Source: Lunasporangiospora selenospora (lineage: Eukaryota; Mortierellomycota; Mortierellomycetes; Mortierellales; Mortierellaceae). Taken from it: DNA of 15,433 nucleotides. A model generated the notes under the pieces. The model was not told where the DNA came from. It saw only the letters and a list, made by a program, of their open reading frames with translations, and searched no databases. The position numbers were made by a program, and so were the translations under genes. Every line of letters begins with the position of its first letter. Position 1 is the stretch's first letter. This document shows, piece by piece, positions 8,813-15,433 of this stretch. Where the stretch lies: positions 1 to 15,433 of the forward strand of contig JAABOA010000415.1 of assembly GCA_015680635.1 (NCBI GenBank). The letters are read 5' to 3'.

Positions 8813-11800
8813 TCACTCCTCGTCAAAGAGCGACGCGAGCCCATCGCCAATGTCTTCGTCCTGAGTAGAGTCCAGTACACTGTTCGACGGCTTATCATAA
8901 TTCCCTGCGATTGTTCTTATAGGTGCAGATGTTTGCTGTTGTTCTTTTTGCTTGAACCACTCGGATTTGGCCACTCCGATAATTCCTTGCAAAAAGTTAC
9001 GGACAAGCGCATGCTTGCGAGTCTTGCTTGGAGCAAGTACGAGCTCCTGCTCAAATGCCTAACATTTCACAAAGAATATGCGGGTTAGTTCGATACAATC
9101 TATCTCCTCTCAAGATCTGTCAAAGATCCAAGATTGATCACGCTACCTCCAGACGAGCATTATCGGCTCCAAGTAACTGCTGAAGCGCTATCTTGGGTGT
9201 CTCATCCAACGCCCGGATTTCGACATAGACTTCCGTAACGAGAAAGACGAGTTTGTCTTGGCCTTCTTGATGATAAGGATCGTGCAGTGCCTCTAATGAT
9301 GCCTTGAGAACCAGGCTTGAAAAGACCCTAACAGCTTCTTGTGTCGCAGGGAAGTTTTGGACCAAAACTGCCAGGATACCTTGGGCGGTTTCTGAAGCCT
9401 TCACACACGTTCGTGTATCCTTAAATGTCAAAAGGTGACAGAGTAAGGTAACGACAGACTGTGAGATGACTGGATGAGAAAGCGCAAACAATGTCAAGGG
9501 CGCGGTTTCTTTTTGCTGCGGGGGTTGTTGCATAGCGTTTCCTGGAGAACCCTCGGCAACAAGCTTGGGTCTACCCTTACTTGGCTCGACCATCGAATGC
9601 AGAAACCCTGCAACAGACCGAGAGAGGTCACGTAGCATAAACTCTCTAACGATCTCATCAGAAATATCCAAGTCATCGAGATCCTCCTTTTCATCCATGA
9701 TGAGCCCCTCTTCGGATGTCTCCATCCAGGCCTTCAAAAGTCTCTGGTCAAGATAGGGGAGAAGTACCCCTAGGAGATGCGCTAATCCCGTGCTCATGTA
9801 CTTCGTAGGACAGTTAAGGACAATTGGCTGAACAGCAGTAGCAATAAGAAATCGCAACTGTCGATTGGACATGCTATCCACATGAGAGAACAGAGACTGC
9901 TCAAGAATTGACGGAAGAGATGGGATCGAGTAAAATGCTGGTCCGAGTGTCGAGAGCTGGGCAAGTAGCTTGTACGAGCAGTCGCGTAAGATGGTAAACC
10001 AAACTCGCAGGTCGGAGGTCAACTTATTCATCGAGAGCTCAGGAGTGGCACCTGATTTCGTAGCAACTCTGCCTGTAACCATCATTTCTTTTTCTTCAGC
10101 CGAGTGTGTCAAGACTTGAGCCATCTCTGGTGCTAACCGTACCCATTGTTGAGGATCACAGGCGGCGTTGAGGCAACGAATAGTTGAGAGTAAATTGGGC
10201 AATAAAGATACTACTTTGGACGCCCATAATCCTGATTCCTGAGGCTTGTCCAAGCTGATTGTTTCCTTTATAAAAACCAGTAATGCGTCAATTATCCATG
10301 ACAGCCTAGAGCGACGGGCTGATATTTCCACTTGAATTTGGTTCATCTCTTGTGGGCTCAGAGTCCTTTTCCATGCTTCAGAAAGCTCTTCTGCTCCAGA
10401 AAACTTCAAGAACATCTCAGGGCTCGATAATACTGGTGTGAGATCCTGCGCCTGAAAGTCATTAACAACAGGTGTGACTATTTTCTCAAATACCGGGCGT
10501 TTATCCTGCATCAAGTTAGAGTTGAATCCGACCACAAGAAGGAATGACATCAGAGTCTTCTTTTCGCTTGAGGTGATAATGTTTTGTTGAATGAGCCGTT
10601 GAACCGCCATCTCGACTTCTCCAAAGATGGGATAAAGTGTGTTTGGGATCGCCCTTCCAATCTTTACAAGTGTTGTCGCAGATCGACTACGCAAATCACG
10701 GATATCGTGTGCCTTCTTGTCCGGCAAAGGATACTCAACAGTTTTGAATAGCTACGGTATGATATGAATACATGGCGGTTGTTTTAGTATCGCCTTTTGT
10801 ACAATACTACTACACAAAGCAAAGCAAGGTTACACATGGAGTAGTACCTTGTTCAGACTAGGAAAGAGTAGCATCGAGTTCAGTTTGAACATATCTGTAA
10901 ACACATGAACTGAACCAATGACTCTATCGAGAGCTACTGGAGACTGAGAGACGAAAGGGTGTCAGATATTGCATTTAATAGATGTCGTGCTGTTGGCAGT
11001 TAGAAACTCTTACCTTTGGGTTGTAGTCGACAAGTGTCCGTAGAAGCATGTTCATAGTGTCTATCACCTGAAAATTGATTTAACGGTTTCTGTTAATATC
11101 CAAAATGACGCGCCAATAGCGTTGTTCATGAAGTGAAGAGCTATACCTGTGCTGACTGCGGATGTAACTTGTTGTTGATAATATCCGTGAGACTGGAAAC
11201 CGTAACCTCCATTAAAGTTAGTGCCCCATCAAAGGAAGGAAACCATGTTGGATCTTTGGCTATCCAGGAATATGGAATATATTGGTAAACATTTGAGCTG
11301 GTTAACCCTTTATCCCTCACGGCTTCCAACCGAGTCTGACCTATAGCCTACCTGAGGCATGGGGTTGAATATCAATAGCCAAAGTAATGGAAACTCTGTT
11401 TGCGACCCAAAGGAGAGCATCTAATGGCTAGTAGGAATGGTTGGTTAATGTGGCAATATAGTTCATAGCCACAGAGCAGTGAAGCAAGGGTCTTTGAATT
11501 TACCACAACAGGTACTCCGAGATGAATAACATCGACGGCTTTTTGGAACATTTGAGCTGCTCGAAGCCGAAACTCTGTCACAGTGTCAAAATCGAGTGTT
11601 GAAAAGTGCCGATACACTGGGTCAACTTCTCTGCGGTTTTCATGTCCACGCTCAAGTTGAACAGAGTAGAGCTCTAGAAGGGAGGGGATAAAGGCATGGA
11701 CATTTGAATCCTATTTTTTGTTTGTTAATTTAGCACGCTCACCTAACGCCATGATAACATTTCGCTCCGGTTTCAGTGTATGTACCTTCGAGAGAGTCTC

Positions 11801-13818
11801 ATGGCGCAAAATAGTGGCCCAAAAGAATGAGACAATAGATGAGATCAATACAGAGGGGTGCGAGGCCATGGCGTAGAGCAGTTGTAGGAACCTACAATAG
11901 AGGCGCTTCATTAATTCTGTGTATTAAATAACTCGAGTTAACCATGGGTCAATGACTCAAAACATACACATTCAAGTTATCTGGGATACGGGTATTGCGT
12001 TTAGAACACATCTGTTGTTCTCCAAGGTTAACAGTGGCCTAGAAATAGAGAATAAAAGGGGGTGTAAACCAAAGATTTCCCTGGAATGATTGCTCGAGTC
12101 ACGAGTTGAGTTTAACATGGGCATTACCTGGACCAGTTTTTGAACAAAGATGTAGGGGTCCCCTTCAACAGTCTGAGTTGCATATGTGGCGTACGCTTGT
12201 GATATTAGGTCAACTCCACCTTCCTTCAGAAATGGCCAAATAGTTTTCTCGCGCTCAGCGTCGGTCATATTTCTACAGGCAAGGATGTCAAGGCCTTCAG
12301 CAGCAGCCTAAGTGATGAGGAAGAATGTAAGAATCAGGGATGTGGCGAAATACAGTTATACTATTGCACTGACCAAAGCACAAAGACAATCACAGGTACT
12401 TGCCAACCGAATCCTTTCCGAGGTAGACAGTAGGGCCTGGCATAGCAACAATGCTACAGACGTAGACTCGATAGAGCTTGGAACATAATAGAGTGAATAC
12501 AATCGTTATTATTAAGTCCTTGAACACTTGAGCAAAAACGAGGCAATGCAGGACATACTCTACAATCACCCAATCAAGCATAGACGTGAGGGTCTTTAGC
12601 GCGGCATGTGCTATCTTCTCATTCGCACTTCCCCTTGTCTAATAGTAAGAGTTGAGTAATGGCAGAACTGTTAGTTTAAGCATTGTTGACAACCTCTCAT
12701 GATGAGGTTTACTCGGAGGCTGTAGAGAGAGAGTTACCTCCGCAGTGCACTGAGGTGCAATCTCTCGTAGAAGAAGAGATATCTTGCTCATCCATCCATC
12801 GTTTCCGCTCTCTCCAAGCATAAGTGTCACTTCGTTATTATGGCCTTTGACGCCTTCTGGATATCGTTCTTTGAGGATATTCTCGCTTGACATGATGACA
12901 AGAAGTCCTGCCCGAAGATCCTTTGAACGAAAACCAGCAACTGCATCATCAAAGACAAAAACATCTTCACACAGGGATCGCAGTATGAGTAGTACCATTT
13001 CTCTTGATGTCTCCTAGAAAAGAAAGATTTACGATTGATTAGTATCGGCCAAATAGTCATCCATTTCAACAGTATGCCGCCTGTTAGATGTGATATTCAC
13101 TCACATGTCTATAGAATTGTTCTCTCAGGAAAGCATCCATACCATCCCATACTCCCGGCCACTCTCGTTTCGCAACCTCCACAAAGAGACGCGCTACCTT
13201 CTCTTTGATGAAGTTTCGCTCTTCCATTAAAGGAAATATACCCTAAATGAATACCAAAACTAAGTCTTTGTTACGACTGCGATAAGTGTTTACAAAGAGG
13301 AGATTAAAAAATAGATTGGCCACAATACCTCGGAGACAAGGGATATCACGTTAGCTCGTATTTGCTCCTTGGTATCTGGGTGAATAGAGCCATCTGTCCA
13401 CCTGTACCGGACAGTGTTTTCAACCATCCCAAGTCCAAAATGACGGACATGATCTGGTTGTTGGTTGTCTTTATGAGCAAGGTAGTGACCATAAAGTGGT
13501 GCTGAGGGATCCTGCTTTAATGTCTCACAGTACTATTTAGAAAAGGGACAGATCATTCCTTTAGTCATATCTTCCAAAGAGAACGAGGAGAGGATCTTAT
13601 TATTTTCTCTTTTGAGCCGTTGGGTAAATCCTACCGCTTGGGCCTGTTGTCGCGCCTCGTTTGTGACGGACACGTTGTATATAGTTTCAAGGGCAGCAAT
13701 CAGGTTCCTTAACACTTTTGAGATGAATGGAGATTGGAATGAGAATTTAGTTTTTTTGAATTGGTAGGACAACTCTTTCAATGGAATGTAATTGTAGAGA
13801 TGTACCATTTTCATCCAT
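8813..13818 (-). CDS. Exportin-5/Msn5-family nuclear export receptor (karyopherin beta)
   Basis: Spliced minus-strand gene; my model has 17 exons: 13818-13806, 13714-13635, 13532-13329, 13242-13105, 13013-12738, 12638-12559, 12476-12404, 12307-12128, 12038-11968, 11891-11786, 11710-11504, 11427-11352, 11307-11147, 11067-11014, 10943-10848, 10751-9147, 9058-8813. They give 1221 aa, against about 1204 for human exportin-5 and 1224 for yeast Msn5. The family exports cargo with RanGTP: phosphorylated transcription factors and tRNA in yeast, pre-miRNA and tRNA in animals. The importin-beta N-terminal region is residues about 1-99 with VRHFGL and a following RW; KREWP at 124-128 opens the exportin-1-like domain. 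The middle aligns with exportin-5 around LRHETLSK, FIPSLLELY and the WV...AAAEGLDIL segment. The C-terminus ends GDGLASLFDEE, matching the exportin-5 ending GGGLATIFEP. The start ATG has a good context (A at -3, G at +4). Least certain are the 13-nt first exon, the GC-AG intron at 12308-12403, and the junction at 11352/11307. Cargo cannot be read from sequence. Confidence 0.9.
11308..11351 (-). other. Very short intron or frame break in the exportin gene
   Basis: Reading straight through from the exon ending at 11352 meets a TAG stop within four codons. A donor CAG|GTAGGC at 11351 and an acceptor GATAAAG at 11308 restore frame with a 44-nt intron, about half the length of the other introns. 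The same frame also returns if only 11 nt (11341-11351) are skipped, which is too short to splice. The break lies in a poorly conserved loop between two helical segments that both align with exportin-5. Confidence 0.4.
12308..12403 (-). other. GC-AG intron in the exportin gene
   Basis: The 96-nt intron begins GCAAGTACC and ends CACTTAG on the minus strand. GCAAGT is the usual form of the rare GC donor. The join is phase 0 and yields RIRL|AAAEGLDIL, which aligns without gaps with QLGAAECLLIA of human exportin-5. The nearest GT, two bases further in, would leave one extra base and break the frame with this acceptor. Confidence 0.72.
13806..13818 (-). other. Putative 13-nt first coding exon of the exportin gene
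   Basis: It encodes MDEN plus one base, then donor G|GTACAT. The 91-nt intron contains ACTAAAT as a possible branch site and ends CTCAAAAG at 13715. Splicing gives MDENVLRNLIAALETIY, which matches the spacing of the human exportin-5 N-terminus. The alternative is an unspliced start a few bases away in another frame (MKMVHLY...), giving an N-terminal extension unlike the family. Confidence 0.55.
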
Positions 13819-15433
13819 GTTGGTGGAAACAAGCAAAGTTCAGAAGTGTCCTGAGCAGCTAGGCTATTGCAAAGTTCCTAAAAAGCAGTTGGCAAATAAT
13901 TTTTTGTAGCCCTTCTCCACCAGTCACAGCTCCATACTTTCGTACCCCTCGCAACAGATTAAGTAAATGGGCCTATTCAGCAGAAATTCTTAAATTGACA
14001 CCGGCAGCCTAAAAGGCCCCAAAAACTCTTCAAAGAATTCAATAATGTTGAAGAAATGATGCTTTGAAGACCTGACGGTGCCTTGACGTCCCGGAAGGCA
14101 GGAATGATTACAAGAGCAGGCAAAATTCAACAAGCATCCTGGACTATGAAAGTCATTTGAGAGGAGCGGACCACAGGGAAGCTGGTAGATAATTAGTTTT
14201 TTACGAAGCTTGAGTTGCATCACAGGAGATCTCTGTTATAGTAGATAGGCCCTAACCATCTTGTCAGCAGTGGTAACTAATCAAGTTCTCTCAATTTTAG
14301 ACAGGCCGCACAGAGATACAATGACTTTTTTGTTTCCTTTTCAGTTGTTCCTGGTTTTTGCGATTGGTGATTCGCTTTGTGAACGTCATTCGGCTGGCTA
14401 AAGCAGGGACTGGTATGACGGCACCTTAGACGAAGAGCTATGCAGTCAGATATATCTGCTTGAATCTCTTTCTATCCCTTATTTCTTTTTTCTCCGAGAA
14501 ACTGAAGTGCCGAAGTGCGTCGCCTCACCAAGCTAAGTTTGTTTCCCAGGCAATGGTGACACGAAGGACGTCATAAGAAGGCCTGTGCCTGACAGCACAC
14601 GGCAACTCTACCAAATTTCTTACTCTTCAGTTTTCTATGCAGCAGACCTACGGCCAAAGGTAAAAGTGGGGTGCCTAACGTGGGCATCGAGATGCTCAGT
14701 ATTTCAAAAATTTATTATAGTCAGGATTGGCTACATCTTATGAAAGTTATTTATGCCGTCTAACCAGGTGAGAATATGGTCGTTGATCTGACAAAGCTCC
14801 TTAGCAGATTAAAGGGTGAGTATACCATAGTCGTAGTTCATGTGTGTACTAGATTTGATTTCCCAAGGCAATTGGCGCGGACAAATTATTATTTCTTTTG
14901 CACGCTACAGGGGTTCTCAAAATTATCCGAACTGACAAAAGACGGAGTTTGCAAACAAAATAACCAACACAACCAAGGGTGGATCATAGGCTGACTACTT
15001 CTTGTCATCAAAAGAGTCAATGAACAAGCCAGATGGGATGCTAGAGCGATGAAAGACGTTCTATGGAGGCCCTTAGAGGTTAGAGTGGCCGACGAACAAA
15101 ACCCAACAGATAGTAGTATCAAGTCACTGCCGGCTCAGGCACTCACTCCGGTTGCTATTGCAATAAAGCTTTGGAGCAAAGCCAGCCTGTCTCGCGACGG
15201 TCTAAATCTAGCTACAAGAGGGTGAACTGGGGAGTGCGTTCTACATAATTTGCTCAAGCGAGAAGCAATAATACTGTACTGAGGCTCATACAGTTCATGA
15301 ATATGGATTGTGGCCACGAAACAGGCAAGAGAGACTGGACATACAAGAGTGTAACCTCTCTCATGCTTGGTTGTTCTGAGATCTGAACCCCGACAAGTTC
15401 ATGGTCGCTGCCTTCTCTCCAGGGACACCAAAA
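13819..15433. other. Upstream region of the exportin gene, no gene recognised
   Basis: About 1.6 kb. The part next to 13818 must hold the exportin promoter and 5' UTR; a TTTTTAG acceptor-like site near 13879 allows a leader intron. A 77-codon minus-strand frame (14223-13990) and others of 60-77 codons show no family resemblance and no splice pattern I trust. I found no tRNA arms, transposon ends or long repeats. Confidence 0.45.
14753..14994 (+). CDS. Weak candidate: small two-exon ORF, unknown
   Basis: ATG CCG TCT AAC CAG is followed by a donor GTGAGA at 14768. An acceptor CACGCTACAG ends at 14910, and the frame then runs to TGA at 14994. That gives 32 residues: MPSNQ then GFSKLSELTKDG and a Gln/Asn-rich end. 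A second donor, GTGAGT at 14816, and an overlapping unspliced 72-codon frame from 14776 give other readings. I recognise nothing and cannot tell whether it is the 5' end of a longer gene, a short ORF, or chance. Confidence 0.15.

Noticed and set aside
8365-8898. 177-codon minus-strand open frame between the two genes
   Set aside because: It overlaps the exportin C-terminus in another frame, is low complexity and resembles no family; it is probably chance openness in a C/T- and G/A-biased region.
11711-11743. GTGAGC donor with a CTTCTAG acceptor (69-nt intron) as an alternative near exportin exon 11
   Set aside because: It would remove DSNVHAFIPSLL, which aligns well with exportin-5. The donor at 11785 with the acceptor at 11711 keeps it in frame.
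13990-14223. 77-codon Cys/His-containing minus-strand open frame
   Set aside because: The Cys and His spacing does not form a recognisable zinc motif, and no splice continuation joins it to the exportin.

Overview
The window looks like nuclear DNA from an early-diverging filamentous fungus. My best guess is Mucoromycota/Mortierellomycota (Mortierella-like). The reasons are the many short introns (mostly 70-120 nt), the compact spacing, and two housekeeping proteins whose domain layout is closer to animal orthologues than to those of budding yeast. There are no bacterial, viral or transposon signals. The taxon is an inference; I could not run a search.

Layout: both recognisable genes lie on the minus strand, one behind the other. 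(1) Positions 13818 down to 8813 hold an exportin-5/Msn5-type nuclear export receptor. My model has 17 exons and 1221 aa, close to human exportin-5 and yeast Msn5. (2) Positions 8115 down to 670 hold an XMAP215/ch-TOG/Stu2-family microtubule polymerase. My model has 12 exons and 2079 aa, with four TOG domains, a Lys/Ala/Pro linker, a long disordered linker, a conserved C-terminal helical (TOG6-like) domain and a TACC-binding-type tail. About 0.7 kb separates them and must hold the exportin 3' end and the polymerase promoter and leader. Positions 1-669 are 3' flank of the polymerase gene. Positions 13819-15433 are upstream of the exportin gene and contain nothing I can name except a weak spliced small-ORF candidate on the plus strand.

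The two proteins do not share a pathway. Both are large alpha-solenoid (HEAT-type) proteins: one adds tubulin at microtubule plus ends, the other moves cargo out of the nucleus with RanGTP. The most interesting points are: a fungal polymerase with an animal-like multi-TOG array but no visible TOG5; a GC-AG intron; a place in the exportin gene where the frame can be kept only by a 44-nt intron with a weak acceptor or by removing 11 nt; and a 13-nt first coding exon. Exon boundaries come from reading splice sites, phase and family alignment by eye, not from transcripts.
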